From: Ancylothrix sp. D3o
GTDB lineage: Bacteria; Cyanobacteriota; Cyanobacteriia; Cyanobacteriales; Oscillatoriaceae
Reading direction: 5' to 3'
Assembly (NCBI RefSeq): GCF_025370775.1
Contig: NZ_JAMXEX010000001.1
Location: 434,001 to 498,000, forward strand
DNA: 64,000 bases
The notes under the pieces are model-generated. The model saw only the letters and a list, made by a program, of their open reading frames with translations. It was not told the DNA's origin and searched no databases. The position numbers and the translations under genes are program-made. Below, piece after piece: positions 17,720 to 27,528 of the stretch. Within the stretch, counting starts at the first letter, position 1; each line of letters opens with the position of its first letter.

Positions 17720-19738
17720 GTGGATAAGGGAACCTTAGTAGAATTTCGGTTACATGGAGACCGTAGGCTGGCAGTGGCAGATCGCCCAGATGGCAAAAAA
17801 AACTGGGTTGTCATAGACGAGCAGGGCCAACCGCACAGCCTTCCCCCCCGGCAAATTAGTTATGAAGTGGTAGGAGCAACTTATAAACAGTCGGAAATAG
17901 GCGTATTTCGCAAAGAAGTAGAGCCGTATTTAGATCCGACGAGTTTAGAGGTGGCGTGGGAATTTTTGGTGACTGAAGGCGGCTCGGTAGACCCCAAAGA
18001 AATGGCGCAGTTGTTGTTTTCTGACAGCACACCGGCCCAATGTTATGCGGCTTACAGTTTGCTGTGTGAAGATAAACTGTATTTTAAGCAAAAAGGCGAG
18101 CGGTACGAACCGCGCTCGATGAGTTTGGTGGCGGAACTTAAACACCAGCAAGATGTGGAGCGGGCTCGTCAAAACGAATGGCAAGACTTTTTACTTCGCG
18201 TCCAGCAACAGTTGGCCGGTGGGCCGGTGGAGTGGCAAAATACTGACCGGGTTCGCATTGAAGCCTTAGAACGGTTTGCGACCTTGGGAGAAGAAGCGAA
18301 CAACCGCACACCGGCGCTGGAAACCTTGGCTGCCTTGAAACGCCCCGAAACTCCGCAAGGGGCTTTTCAGCTTTTGGTAGATTTAAAGGTGTGGAGTGTG
18401 CACGAAAATCTGTTTCTGCGCCGCAGTCAAACTCCAACTCATTTTTCTACGAAGGTGCTGGAAGTGGCTCAAAGCTGTTTAAATTTTCCCCCTGCTGATC
18501 CCGATGTCAACCGGCTCGATGTCACTCATCTTAAGGTGTACACCATCGATGATGAGAGTACGAAAGAAATTGATGATGGCTTGAGTGTGGAATATTTGCC
18601 AGATGGCCGGGAGCGGCTTTGGGTTCATATTGCTGATCCTACTCGGTTGATTATACCCGGTGATGATTTGGATATGGAAGCTCGCCGGCGCAGTACAACG
18701 ATTTATTTGCCAAATGGCATGATTCCCATGTTCCCGGCGGAACTGGCCACCGGCCCGATGAGTTTAAGGCAGGGTCACATTTGTGGGGCGCTGAGTTTTG
18801 CGGTTATCCTCGATGAAGATGGGGGAGTGCTAGAGTATAGTATTCATCCTACGAATATAAAGCCTACCTATCGTCTCACCTATGATGATGTTGATGAGAT
18901 GATTCAGTTGGGGGTACAGGCAGAGCCAGAAATTGAAGCGCTGAATAAGTGGGCAAAAAAACGAGTTTCCTGGCGGTTGTCGCAAGGTGCTATTAGCATT
19001 TCGATGCCGGAAGCGGTGATTAAGGTTGATGCGGAAGAGAATATAACTATTCACTTGCTGGAAGATACGGACTCTCGGCAACTTGTGGCGGAAATGATGA
19101 TTTTGGCGGGGGAAGTGGCGGCCAGATATGGTCAATCTCACAATTTACCTTTGCCTTACCGGCATCAACAACAGCCGGAATTGCCGCCGGATCAGGAGTT
19201 GATGCTGTTGCCGGCGGGGCCGGTGCGGGCTTGTGCGGTGCGCCGGTGTATGCCAAAAAGTGAGGTGAGTTTGACACCGGCCCGTCATGCGAGTTTAGGT
19301 TTGAATACTTATGTGCAGGTAACATCTCCTATACGTCGCTATACAGATTTAATTGCTCACTTCCAAATTAAGACGCATTTGCGCGGAGAGGGGCTGGCTT
19401 ATACGGCGGATCAAATGTTAGAGCTAATGATGAGTGTGAGTGCTTCGGCAAAAGAGGCTTCTTTGGTGGAGCGTCAAAGTAACCGTTATTGGGCTTTGGA
19501 ATATTTGCGCCGGCATTCTAATGAGGTTTGGGAAGCTTTGATGTTGCGCTGGTTGCGGGAAGATGAGAATCTGGGGTTAATTTTGCTGGAGGAGTTGGGG
19601 TTGGAGTTGGCTTGGCGTTTTCCGCGTCCTATGTCGCCTGGGGAACGTTTGGAGGTGAAGGTGGCTTATTCTGATCCGCGTCGGGATGAGATTCATTTTC
19701 AGGAGATGACTCCGGCTTCGCTTCAGTCTGCTGGGTAG
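17720..19738 (+). CDS. RNase II/R-family 3'-5' exoribonuclease
   Basis: The 672-residue protein degrades RNA from the 3' end. The RNB core begins near residue 270 with YTIDDESTKEIDDGLSV, whose clustered aspartates bind the catalytic magnesium ions. It continues with VHIADPTRLI, RSTTIYLPNGMIPMFP and the late TSPIRRYTDLIAHFQI block. The first 250 residues form the cyanobacterial/plastid-type N-terminal part instead of canonical cold-shock domains. The start is GTG at 17720; no ATG fits. The last 23 bases of the gene belong to a 98-bp repeat copied at 20585. Confidence 0.93.
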   Translation: MDKGTLVEFRLHGDRRLAVADRPDGKKNWVVIDEQGQPHSLPPRQISYEVVGATYKQSEIGVFRKEVEPYLDPTSLEVAWEFLVTEGGSVDPKEMAQLLFSDSTPAQCYAAYSLLCEDKLYFKQKGERYEPRSMSLVAELKHQQDVERARQNEWQDFLLRVQQQLAGGPVEWQNTDRVRIEALERFATLGEEANNRTPALETLAALKRPETPQGAFQLLVDLKVWSVHENLFLRRSQTPTHFSTKVLEVAQSCLNFPPADPDVNRLDVTHLKVYTIDDESTKEIDDGLSVEYLPDGRERLWVHIADPTRLIIPGDDLDMEARRRSTTIYLPNGMIPMFPAELATGPMSLRQGHICGALSFAVILDEDGGVLEYSIHPTNIKPTYRLTYDDVDEMIQLGVQAEPEIEALNKWAKKRVSWRLSQGAISISMPEAVIKVDAEENITIHLLEDTDSRQLVAEMMILAGEVAARYGQSHNLPLPYRHQQQPELPPDQELMLLPAGPVRACAVRRCMPKSEVSLTPARHASLGLNTYVQVTSPIRRYTDLIAHFQIKTHLRGEGLAYTADQMLELMMSVSASAKEASLVERQSNRYWALEYLRRHSNEVWEALMLRWLREDENLGLILLEELGLELAWRFPRPMSPGERLEVKVAYSDPRRDEIHFQEMTPASLQSAG

Positions 19739-19813
19739 GTTGTTGGGGTAGGGGATGGCAGGCGGGACTCCTCCCCCACTCTTGCGAGGGCCGGTACTTT
19801 TGTTGTTTGTCAT
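19716..19813 (+). repeat. 98-bp direct repeat, copy 1 (spans the 3' end of the RNase gene)
   Basis: The sequence recurs at 20585-20682 with only two mismatches, both inside a GC-rich part near the middle. It includes the last codons and stop of the RNase gene and about 75 bases beyond. The two copies bracket a two-gene cassette of about 770 bases. Confidence 0.95.
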
Positions 19814-19952
19814 GGGTCATCAAAATTGTGGGGGCGGCAAGATGCCGGCTTTTCCTTGGCTTTTTTGGAAAGCTCTATTAGGATGGCATTTCGGCTGATA
19901 TGCTGATTAACGTTAGAGCCTAATGGTAGTTAGCCCATAAAATTAAATGTAG

Positions 19953-20294
19953 ATGCCTATTCCGTCTGAAATTCAAGCTTTAATTGACCGACTGAACCGA
20001 GAGTTAGATGAGATTGAGCGAGACGCGATCACAGGACTGAATTTAGTCAGGCAGAGGTTGTCTCTCTTTCCAGAAAATGAGATATTGATGCAGTTTTTTG
20101 CTGCGTTAAACAATATTCTCTTTTTCGTGGAAATTAACAGAGGTCGAATTAGCAATCTTGTTGAGCAAATTTCCGCTAACGATATACCTGTTCAAGTTCT
20201 GCAAGATGTTGGTGAAGATTTGGGACTGATTCTGGGAAGGGTGTTAGAAGCTAAAATGAATGCTAATCAACTTAAAACTCGTTTGGAGGAGTGA
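19953..20294 (+). CDS. Uncharacterised helical protein, first gene of a two-gene cassette
   Basis: I do not recognise this 113-residue protein. It is predicted to be almost all helix: a charged coiled-coil-like N terminus (PSEIQALIDRLNRELDEIERDA), a central hydrophobic helix (EILMQFFAALNNILFFVEINRG), and a polar C terminus. It has no signal peptide. The stop overlaps the GTG start of the next gene by the GTGA arrangement, so the two are translationally coupled. A decayed copy of its start lies at 20501. The coupling and small size would fit a toxin-antitoxin pair or a two-protein complex, but no known family is evident. Confidence 0.65.
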   Translation: MPIPSEIQALIDRLNRELDEIERDAITGLNLVRQRLSLFPENEILMQFFAALNNILFFVEINRGRISNLVEQISANDIPVQVLQDVGEDLGLILGRVLEAKMNANQLKTRLEE

Positions 20295-20488
20295 ACGTGA
20301 CAGAACCATCTATGAGTGAGGGCGAATTAGCCAAAATGAAAGAACTGCTCGAACTCGCTAAAATTACCGAGCATCAAATAACAGAATTAGCTGATTTTAC
20401 TTTGGAAATTAACCAAAAATATGAAAAACGTTTAGCCGAAATTAGAGTTGCTAAAAAATTGCAGACTAGTGGGTTTGAGTACCCCTAA
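20291..20488 (+). CDS. Uncharacterised small acidic coiled-coil protein, second gene of the cassette
   Basis: The product is 65 residues from GTG at 20291 or 63 from GTG at 20297. A run of heptad-like helix (GELAKMKELLELAKITEHQITELADFT, then INQKYEKRLAEIRVA) suggests a coiled coil that could pair with the product of the upstream gene. The start overlaps the upstream stop. I recognise no family. Confidence 0.55.
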   Translation: MNVTEPSMSEGELAKMKELLELAKITEHQITELADFTLEINQKYEKRLAEIRVAKKLQTSGFEYP

Positions 20489-20500
20489 AATTAAGTGTAG

Positions 20501-20584
20501 ATGCCTATTTTGTCATAAATTTAAGCTCTAATTGACTGAATCGAGAGTTAGATAAGATTAAACAAAAAGCAACTGAGAGCCTTT
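20501..20584 (+). pseudogene. Decayed 5' fragment of the 113-residue gene
   Basis: From 20487 the sequence matches 19939 onward, including the leader AAAATTAAGTGTAG and the ATG at 20501. The homology fades after roughly 90 bases and a stop codon appears at the sixth codon. It runs straight into the second 98-bp repeat, so this is the residue of a tandem duplication of the locus. Confidence 0.8.
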
Positions 20585-20682
20585 CTTCGCTTCAGTCTGC
20601 TGGGTAGGTTGTTGGGGTAGGGGATGGCAGGCGGGACGCCTGCCCCACTCTTGCGAGGGCCGGTACTTTTGTTGTTTGTCAT
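20585..20682 (+). repeat. 98-bp direct repeat, copy 2
   Basis: Near-identical (96 of 98) to 19716-19813, including the detached last codons and stop of the RNase gene. Its presence outside the RNase gene shows the block arose by duplication of this neighbourhood, not by independent mobility of the gene end. Confidence 0.95.
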
Positions 20683-20793
20683 TTGCCATAGACAAAGGAC
20701 TAAAGAGACAGTTTGTTAAGTGGATGTGAAGAAATTAGCGAAGTTATTATGGATGAGCCATGATGGGGTATCTATGTTTGTAGTATTTGCCCT

Positions 20794-23700
20794 ATGTCTT
20801 CGCCACAAGAACGTTTACTGCGTTTAAATTTGAGGGTTAACACCGAACAGCCTGAAGTTTTGGAAGGGCTGGATGTGTTGCTGAAGTTGGGTTTAATTTC
20901 TGATAGTGAAGTTAGGCAAGTTTGTGGTCAAAATTTGACTTGCCCTTTGCCGGTGCCGGTTTTGCAACCAATAGAAAATAGTCCTGAAAAGTTGGATGTA
21001 GAAAATGTGCCGGTGCAAACATTAATTCAAGAAGAATTAACGCCGGCAACAGTTACTCCAAAGCCTCCCCGTAAACCAATTTTTCAACCTTTAGAAGCAC
21101 TAAAAGCAGAGTTAAGTGTGCGGTGGTTGCTGTTTTTGGGTGTGTTTATGGTGGTGATGTCTTCGGGTTTACTCGCTGCGAGTCAGTGGGAGAAATTTCC
21201 GGCGGCAGGACAATATGGAATTTTGTTAGTTTATACTTTACTTTTTTTTGGCGTGAGTTTGTGGGCAAACCGACAATCAAATTTGAATTTAACTGCTCAA
21301 ACTCTGCAAATTGTGACTTTATTGTTGGTGCCGGTGAATTTTTGGGCGATAGATCGTTTTGGTTTGTGGAGTAATTTTTTAGAATGGTTGACGGTGGTGG
21401 TAGCAACCATTACGTTAACCGGTGTGACGACGGTTTTGTTGAAGCTACACCGGCCTTTTTCTCGCTTAAATTTGCTTAATAGTTTGGGGTTAAGTTTCTT
21501 GCATTTTGGCTGGAAGTTTTCCGGCTTGCCGGTTCCTTTGCTTGCTTGTTACACCGGCACGATTTTAACAACGTTGATTATTTTAAAAAAGGAATATTTT
21601 TCAGTAAGTTCTCCTGAAAACACTCAGTCTGCTTGGCGGCGATTTTTGCCTTATAGTATGGCCGGTTATGCGTTGGCAATTTTGCTGTTTCGGGCAATTT
21701 TCGCGGTGGGTGTGCCGGTGCCGCAATTAGGTTTAGCTATTGGCATTTGTGGGTCGTTATTTGTTTGGCTTTCCCAACGAGAAACTTATCAAGAATCATC
21801 ACCAATTTCGCCTTGGAGTGGTGCCGGTGTTGCGTTATTGTTGTTGGGTTGGGTAGTTTCGGTTTGGACACAAAGTTGGCAAGCTTTAATTATTAGCGGG
21901 TTGGGAATTTATTTTTTGGGGGTTCGCTTACTGCGACGCTGGCAAAAAATTGATTTAGCGGCTATTTATTTAATTGGGTTGCAGGCGATTTTTTTAATAG
22001 GCAAAATTATTCCGGCTGGAGTGAGAAAAAGTGCAATTACCACAGGAGTTCAACTCACAGCGGCTCAAAATACCCCCGGAAGTTTGCTGAGTGTGACTTG
22101 GTTACCTTATCTAGTTTTTATGCTGTGGGTGAATGGTTGGATTTACACTAAAGGAAAACGAGAACTAGCATTTTTTGGGGATAAATTAGCTTTGGGTTTT
22201 GGGATATTTTTAACGATTTTAGGTTCCCCAAATCCAAGTATTAGGGCGTTAAATTTGTTGGCTTCGACGGTGATTTTAGGATTTTTGACAGTGCGGCGAA
22301 AGCCGGTGAGGGGGTTTTTGGTTTATCTGACAAATTTGGCCGGTGTTTTAACGGTTGTAAGTTGGATAAATTGGTTTTTGCCTAATTTAAGTTTGGTGGT
22401 TTGGGCAGCAATTTGTTTAAGTTTGATGGGCTTGGAATGGTTGTTTTTAGTTTTAGGGTTGAGGCTGAAATTAGATGGTGAAGAAATTGCTACGAATGCT
22501 GACCAAAATAGTGCTTGGTATTTAGGCTGTGGGTTGGCTGGTTTGAGTTATTTGCTGTTATTAAAAAATCTCAGCATTTTTTTAAGTCAAGCACCGGCAG
22601 CGCCTTTACAATGGGGTTTTCTGTGGTTACTTACTCCGATGTTATTAACAGCGGTGGCGAGTCGTAGCAGTGGGGAAAAACGGACGGTTGCCGGTTGGTT
22701 GAGTGTGGGGGCTTTGATACTGGCAGAATTACTGCTTTTTATGTTGCCAGGGGGCCGGTTATTGGGGGCGGGAATAGCGGTTCTTTTGATGTTTGTTAAT
22801 ACGCATTATTTAAGACGGGTAAATTCGGCAATAATTACAGTCGGTTTTGCAGTATTTTTATTGTATGGTGGGCTATGGCAAGGGCTGCCGGTGTTTCCAC
22901 CTTTATCAAGAATGGGCTGGCTAATTGTTAATGCCGGCACTGTTATTGCTTTATGGATTTTGTGCGACTGGCTGAGTTCAATTGCTTTTAATAAAGCGGA
23001 AAATGCGCCCAATAAACCGCTTTTTGTTATTTACTCAAAAGCAACAAATTTTTGGGCTATAGGGCTTTGTTTAGCTGAATTATTTATTTTAACAGTTCGT
23101 TCTTTTGGGATGTATTTAGGAGATTTACAGCCTTCTCTTTTGGCAATTATTGCCACTGCTATCATAACCTTGACTTTGTTTTATCAGACTTGGAAAAATC
23201 CGACAAATTGGCTAATTTATGGCTTTGGTTGGGCGTTGGAATTGTTAGCAGTAGAATGTTTGGGATTTTTTGGCCGGTCAGTTGTTCCTTTAGTGGTGGT
23301 AAATATTGCTTTAGGGCTGATTTTTCAGTTAGTAGGTGATTGGTGGCACCGGCGCAACAACGGGCAAAATTTACCCACCAGTTTACACATTATGCCGTTG
23401 CTTTATGGTGTAATGGCGGGGTTATTACGTTGGGGAATATTTACGAATTGGACGGGGTTTTCTTCCTTGGGGTTGGTGTTAATTGCTTTTGGAGTAGGCC
23501 GGCGTTCTCCTCAACTAAAATTTTTAGTTTATTTGGGATTAATTGGAGTAACAACTTCGGCTTACGAAATTTTAAGCTATCAAATTGTAAGCCGGCCAAC
23601 CGGCGATAAATTAATTGCCAGCGCCGCGATGGCAACCAGTATTATGTATGCCTATCGTCTGTTGATTTTTTGGTTGAAAGATTATTTGCGCCTCACAGAA

Positions 23701-24669
23701 AATGAACTCAAACTCACCGCCCATATTCACTGGTTTTTGGGTAGCTATTTTTTAACTTCTGCCGTTATTTCGCCCATTCAATCTGGCGATCTGTTAGGGT
23801 TAGGCACCGGCCTTATTTTAAGCCGCTACGCCATTATGCAGGGAAGACATAACCCCGATAAAAATGCTGCCGAATGGTGGGTTTATAGCGGCATTTTGGA
23901 AGCTGCGGGACTAGCAATTTTTCTGGGTTATAAATTTAAAATTGCTGCTTTAGTGTTACCTTGGGCGGCGGTGATAGTTTCAGCAATTGCCTATTTTGTC
24001 TATGCTTTACCCTGGGAAAATTGGGGCTGGCCAAAAACTCCTTGGTTACGTTCAGCGATTGTAATTCCGACAATTACAGCATTTTTGACTTATCCCGTTA
24101 TTCAGCCGATAAGCTTATTAGGCGCGGCAGCTTTTTATCTCTTTTTGGCATGGCTAAATAAACAAATTCGCATCACTTATTTAGCCTTATTTTTCCTTGA
24201 TTGGGCATTGTTTCAGTGGTTTTGGAATATCAAGCTAACTGATTTATTAGCTCAAGTTTCACCACCAGCCCTTTGCTTGCTTTATATTGCCGCTTTTGAC
24301 CCGTTTTTAAAAGCAGCCGAACAAAAGCAAATTCGCCATTTGTTGCGTTTGTTGGGCGCCGGGGTGATTTGCTTCGTAGCTTTAGCAACTTCTGGCTGGT
24401 TGGTGGCCGGTGTGGTTAGTTTGGTGGCAATTTTTGCCGGTTTAGCCTTAAGAATTCGGGCCTTTTTGTATGTAGGAACGGCGGTATTTTTGCTCAATGC
24501 CTTTAATCAACTTGTGCTACTCAGTTTAGAATATTCTTTTGTAAAATGGATTATAGGCTTACTTGTGGGAGTGATTTTTATTTGGATAGCCGCAACTTTT
24601 GAGACACGCCGTGAGCAAATTCTTAATTTAGTACAAAATTGGCTGCAAGAATGGCAAGAATGGCAGTAA
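20794..24669 (+). CDS. Giant polytopic membrane protein (DUF2157-like), 1291 residues
   Basis: The N terminus (1-110) is soluble and holds a short helix pair of the kind found ahead of DUF2157 membrane domains (LDVLLKLGLISDSEVRQVC), then a Pro-rich linker. From about residue 110 to the end the protein is an almost unbroken series of hydrophobic helices, by eye around 30. Cyanobacteria often have one such large DUF2157-type protein, and its role is unknown. No catalytic motif is visible. A promoter could not be picked in the 110 bases upstream. The next gene follows after 37 bases and may be co-transcribed. Confidence 0.75.
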   Translation: MSSPQERLLRLNLRVNTEQPEVLEGLDVLLKLGLISDSEVRQVCGQNLTCPLPVPVLQPIENSPEKLDVENVPVQTLIQEELTPATVTPKPPRKPIFQPLEALKAELSVRWLLFLGVFMVVMSSGLLAASQWEKFPAAGQYGILLVYTLLFFGVSLWANRQSNLNLTAQTLQIVTLLLVPVNFWAIDRFGLWSNFLEWLTVVVATITLTGVTTVLLKLHRPFSRLNLLNSLGLSFLHFGWKFSGLPVPLLACYTGTILTTLIILKKEYFSVSSPENTQSAWRRFLPYSMAGYALAILLFRAIFAVGVPVPQLGLAIGICGSLFVWLSQRETYQESSPISPWSGAGVALLLLGWVVSVWTQSWQALIISGLGIYFLGVRLLRRWQKIDLAAIYLIGLQAIFLIGKIIPAGVRKSAITTGVQLTAAQNTPGSLLSVTWLPYLVFMLWVNGWIYTKGKRELAFFGDKLALGFGIFLTILGSPNPSIRALNLLASTVILGFLTVRRKPVRGFLVYLTNLAGVLTVVSWINWFLPNLSLVVWAAICLSLMGLEWLFLVLGLRLKLDGEEIATNADQNSAWYLGCGLAGLSYLLLLKNLSIFLSQAPAAPLQWGFLWLLTPMLLTAVASRSSGEKRTVAGWLSVGALILAELLLFMLPGGRLLGAGIAVLLMFVNTHYLRRVNSAIITVGFAVFLLYGGLWQGLPVFPPLSRMGWLIVNAGTVIALWILCDWLSSIAFNKAENAPNKPLFVIYSKATNFWAIGLCLAELFILTVRSFGMYLGDLQPSLLAIIATAIITLTLFYQTWKNPTNWLIYGFGWALELLAVECLGFFGRSVVPLVVVNIALGLIFQLVGDWWHRRNNGQNLPTSLHIMPLLYGVMAGLLRWGIFTNWTGFSSLGLVLIAFGVGRRSPQLKFLVYLGLIGVTTSAYEILSYQIVSRPTGDKLIASAAMATSIMYAYRLLIFWLKDYLRLTENELKLTAHIHWFLGSYFLTSAVISPIQSGDLLGLGTGLILSRYAIMQGRHNPDKNAAEWWVYSGILEAAGLAIFLGYKFKIAALVLPWAAVIVSAIAYFVYALPWENWGWPKTPWLRSAIVIPTITAFLTYPVIQPISLLGAAAFYLFLAWLNKQIRITYLALFFLDWALFQWFWNIKLTDLLAQVSPPALCLLYIAAFDPFLKAAEQKQIRHLLRLLGAGVICFVALATSGWLVAGVVSLVAIFAGLALRIRAFLYVGTAVFLLNAFNQLVLLSLEYSFVKWIIGLLVGVIFIWIAATFETRREQILNLVQNWLQEWQEWQ

Positions 24670-24706
24670 ATTAATTGTATATTTACTTATTTTGATTGAA
24701 ATAACC

Positions 24707-26089
24707 ATGCCGAACCCAATCACTCAAGCTCAACCTCCATTAACTTATATCCCACCACGCCTAAACCCTCTTGTATTAAACTTTTGTCAACAAGGATTAC
24801 CTTTGTGGTTAAAATTTAAAACAAATATCAAAGAAATTGATGCCACAAATGTAGAACGTCTTGCCGAACTTTACCATCAATTCCAAGAAGGAAAAATTCG
24901 TTTTTTACTCGCTTTTCGTCATCCAAATACAGATGACCCCTATTGTTTAGGATATTTAGTTTGGCACTTGATGCCACAAATTGCTAAACAAAAAGGTATC
25001 CCCCTACAATACCCTGCCCATTTTCATTTTATGTATGACCGAGGAATTCCGCTTTGGGCTGGAGATAAAGTCGGTTGGTTGTATTCTCGCTTAGGCGGAA
25101 CTCCCATCATGCGAGGCAAAATTGACCGGGTTGGTTTACGCGCCGCCAGAGAATTATTTACCGATGGAAAATTGCCCCTCGCTGCTGCACCAGAAGGTGC
25201 TACAAACGGTCACAATGAAATTATTAGTCCGCTGGAGCCAGGGATCTCACAGCTTGCATTTTGGTGTGCAGAAGATATTTTTAAAGCCGGTAGAAATGAA
25301 CAAGTTTTGCTGGTGCCGGTGGGCATTCAATATCATTATCTTGAGGAGCCTTGGAGCGCGCTCGAAAATTTGTTAACTCAATTAGAGGAAGATTGCGGTT
25401 TACCCGCTCTAAAAGGCAACATTTACCATCAAAAAAACATTGATTCTACCATTCATATTGACAGTTCTCTTTATAGGCGCTTAATCCGTTTGGGAGGGCA
25501 TTTATTGGCAATGATGGAGGAATTTTATACAAGTTTTTATCATCAAAGTTTGCCTAAAACAGATGAAAAGCAAGATTTAAACTCTCGACTTTCAGCACTT
25601 TTAGATGTGGCATTAAAAGTTGCCGAAGAGTATTTTAATCTGCAACCCAAAGGCAGCGTAATTGACCGTTGCCGGCGTTTAGAGCAAGCAGGATGGGATC
25701 GAATTTATCGGGAAGATATTAAAGATATTGAGGCCATTTCTCCCCTAGAAAGAGGTCTTGCTGACCGCATTGCCGAAGAAGCAAGTTTAAGAATGTGGCA
25801 CATGAGATTAGTTGAAAGTTTTGTCGCCGTGACAGGCCGGTATGTGCAAGAAAAACAAACCGTAGAACGCTTTGCCGAAACAACTTTATTGATATCTGAT
25901 GTTATCACAAGAATTAAAGGCGGTAATCCTTTTGGCCGGCCAAAATTAGGCGCTCAAAAAGTACAAATAACCATCGGCGAACCGCTTTCCGTAACAGATC
26001 GTTGGGGAGAATATACCAGTAGTCGCAGGTCTGCTGTGGCCGGTTTAACCAAAGACTTACAAACCGCCTTAGAAAACATGATTTTTTAG
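24707..26089 (+). CDS. PlsC-like 1-acyl-glycerol-3-phosphate acyltransferase
   Basis: The protein (460 residues from the ATG at 24707; a TTG 15 bases earlier is less likely) has the acyltransferase HX4D motif as HPNTDD near residue 75, then GGTPIMRG (substrate-binding block) and AAAPEGATNG, which takes the place of the usual FPEGT motif. The C-terminal half (about 250-460) is helical and specific to the cyanobacterial long form. It probably acylates lysophosphatidate or a related acceptor at the membrane. No long hydrophobic anchor is seen. Confidence 0.8.
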   Translation: MPNPITQAQPPLTYIPPRLNPLVLNFCQQGLPLWLKFKTNIKEIDATNVERLAELYHQFQEGKIRFLLAFRHPNTDDPYCLGYLVWHLMPQIAKQKGIPLQYPAHFHFMYDRGIPLWAGDKVGWLYSRLGGTPIMRGKIDRVGLRAARELFTDGKLPLAAAPEGATNGHNEIISPLEPGISQLAFWCAEDIFKAGRNEQVLLVPVGIQYHYLEEPWSALENLLTQLEEDCGLPALKGNIYHQKNIDSTIHIDSSLYRRLIRLGGHLLAMMEEFYTSFYHQSLPKTDEKQDLNSRLSALLDVALKVAEEYFNLQPKGSVIDRCRRLEQAGWDRIYREDIKDIEAISPLERGLADRIAEEASLRMWHMRLVESFVAVTGRYVQEKQTVERFAETTLLISDVITRIKGGNPFGRPKLGAQKVQITIGEPLSVTDRWGEYTSSRRSAVAGLTKDLQTALENMIF

Positions 26090-26109
26090 ATTATAGATCG
26101 GTTATAAAA

Positions 26110-26138
26110 AAACCCGGTTTCTGTTAAAAGCCGGGTTT
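26110..26138. terminator. Bidirectional terminator between convergent genes
   Basis: AAACCCGG (26110-26117) and CCGGGTTT (26131-26138) form an 8-bp stem flanked by A-run and T-run. It sits between the converging acyltransferase and PIG-V-like genes and can serve both strands. Confidence 0.8.
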
Positions 26139-26165
26139 TAAAAAGCTCTCAAACATAATCAGGTA

Positions 26166-27470
26166 TTAACCCAACCACCCATCTTGTCCATAAGTAACCC
26201 ACTGCAAAATTAAAGCCACCGCTGACACTAAAATCATCCACAACAAACCGGCATATTTTTTACTACCGGGAATGCAGCGATATAAATAACCCAGCGCCAG
26301 AAAAAAGAACGGAACCCCAAACACAAACCGGCCCAAACTAAACAAGCGATCTTGCGTAAAAAACACAATCCCGCAATGTACAACACAAAAATAAACAGAA
26401 AACAAGAACAAATAATTTTCCCGCAAACTATCCGTAAAACCCGAAAGACGTAAAGGCTTTAATTCACTTACCTTTTGAAACTTCAACCGCAGAAAATTAA
26501 CCAGATAACCCACAACAAAAGCCGGTGGATAAACAAGCAAAACATTCCAACCCCAAAACTGCGGAATAAAAACAACCGGCCTTTTATCTTTCCCCTGAAA
26601 ATAAACAAAAACCAACCCCAAAACCAACACCATCACCGGAAAATATAACCCCAACAAATCAAACAATAAAGACTTAGGAGTTAACAACAACTCTAAATGC
26701 AGCCCCAAACTTTTACCCCAAAGCTTTTGATCTTGAAACGGTGCCAAAAAATCCCCCCGTGTATTTAAACAAAAACTGCCATAAACCGAATAACCCAAAA
26801 AAGAACCAAGCCAAATAGCAATTGTTTCATAAACTTTATCTAACTTCAACTTGCCAAAAAACCAAAACATCAACAAAGCCGCACCCGAAGCAAAAAGCAT
26901 TTGCACCAAAACCGGCCTCGTTAAAGCCATTAAAAACGTAATCCCAAACAACCCCCCCAACTTCAATTTCAAATTATCACTCAAACAAACCCAAATAAAA
27001 ACCGCACTCAACACCGTAAATAAACTTTCCGTATAACCATTTACCCGAAAAATCGCCATTGGATTAAGCGTAAAAGCCAACAATAAAAGAAACGCTAAAT
27101 ACCTGCGATTTAAAGCCTTTTCAAAAAGCCAAAACAAAAAAGGCGTAGACACAAAAAACAACCCAGTCCCCACCACCGACGCATAAAACGCAGCCCCCTC
27201 TAAACTCTGCGGATTAAACAAAAACCTCAAAACAGCCGGCCACAGTGGATAAAACGCATTACAGCGCAAATTTAACGCCAAAGAAGCATAATGCTCCACA
27301 TCCCAATAGTAACTTTTATCCGGCAACTGCGGCGGCGGAACCCGAATTAACTGCACCGGCGAAAAAAACTTAAAAAAAGCCTGCGGTTCAATCAACATCC
27401 CCACCACAGCACAGCCAAAAAACGCCCCCAAAATAACCAAAGGCAAGCTAACATTTTTAATAACCTTCAT
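26166..27470 (-). CDS. PIG-V-like mannosyltransferase-family membrane protein
   Basis: The 434-residue protein has about ten membrane helices and matches bacterial proteins grouped with the GPI mannosyltransferase PIG-V. Supporting blocks are WDVEHYASLA in the first outer loop, NAFYPLWPAVLR, LNPMAIFRVNGYTESLF and LTRPVL. Such enzymes use a polyprenyl-phosphate sugar donor and act on the outer face of the membrane. The acceptor is unknown. Its C-terminal part is less conserved. It diverges from the lipoprotein gene at 27529. Confidence 0.8.
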   Translation of the reverse strand: MKVIKNVSLPLVILGAFFGCAVVGMLIEPQAFFKFFSPVQLIRVPPPQLPDKSYYWDVEHYASLALNLRCNAFYPLWPAVLRFLFNPQSLEGAAFYASVVGTGLFFVSTPFLFWLFEKALNRRYLAFLLLLAFTLNPMAIFRVNGYTESLFTVLSAVFIWVCLSDNLKLKLGGLFGITFLMALTRPVLVQMLFASGAALLMFWFFGKLKLDKVYETIAIWLGSFLGYSVYGSFCLNTRGDFLAPFQDQKLWGKSLGLHLELLLTPKSLLFDLLGLYFPVMVLVLGLVFVYFQGKDKRPVVFIPQFWGWNVLLVYPPAFVVGYLVNFLRLKFQKVSELKPLRLSGFTDSLRENYLFLFSVYFCVVHCGIVFFTQDRLFSLGRFVFGVPFFFLALGYLYRCIPGSKKYAGLLWMILVSAVALILQWVTYGQDGWLG

Positions 27471-27528
27471 AAACTAAGGTGGGCTATCCCCACCGGCCTC
27501 AACCCTTCACCACTTTACCATTATCCGT

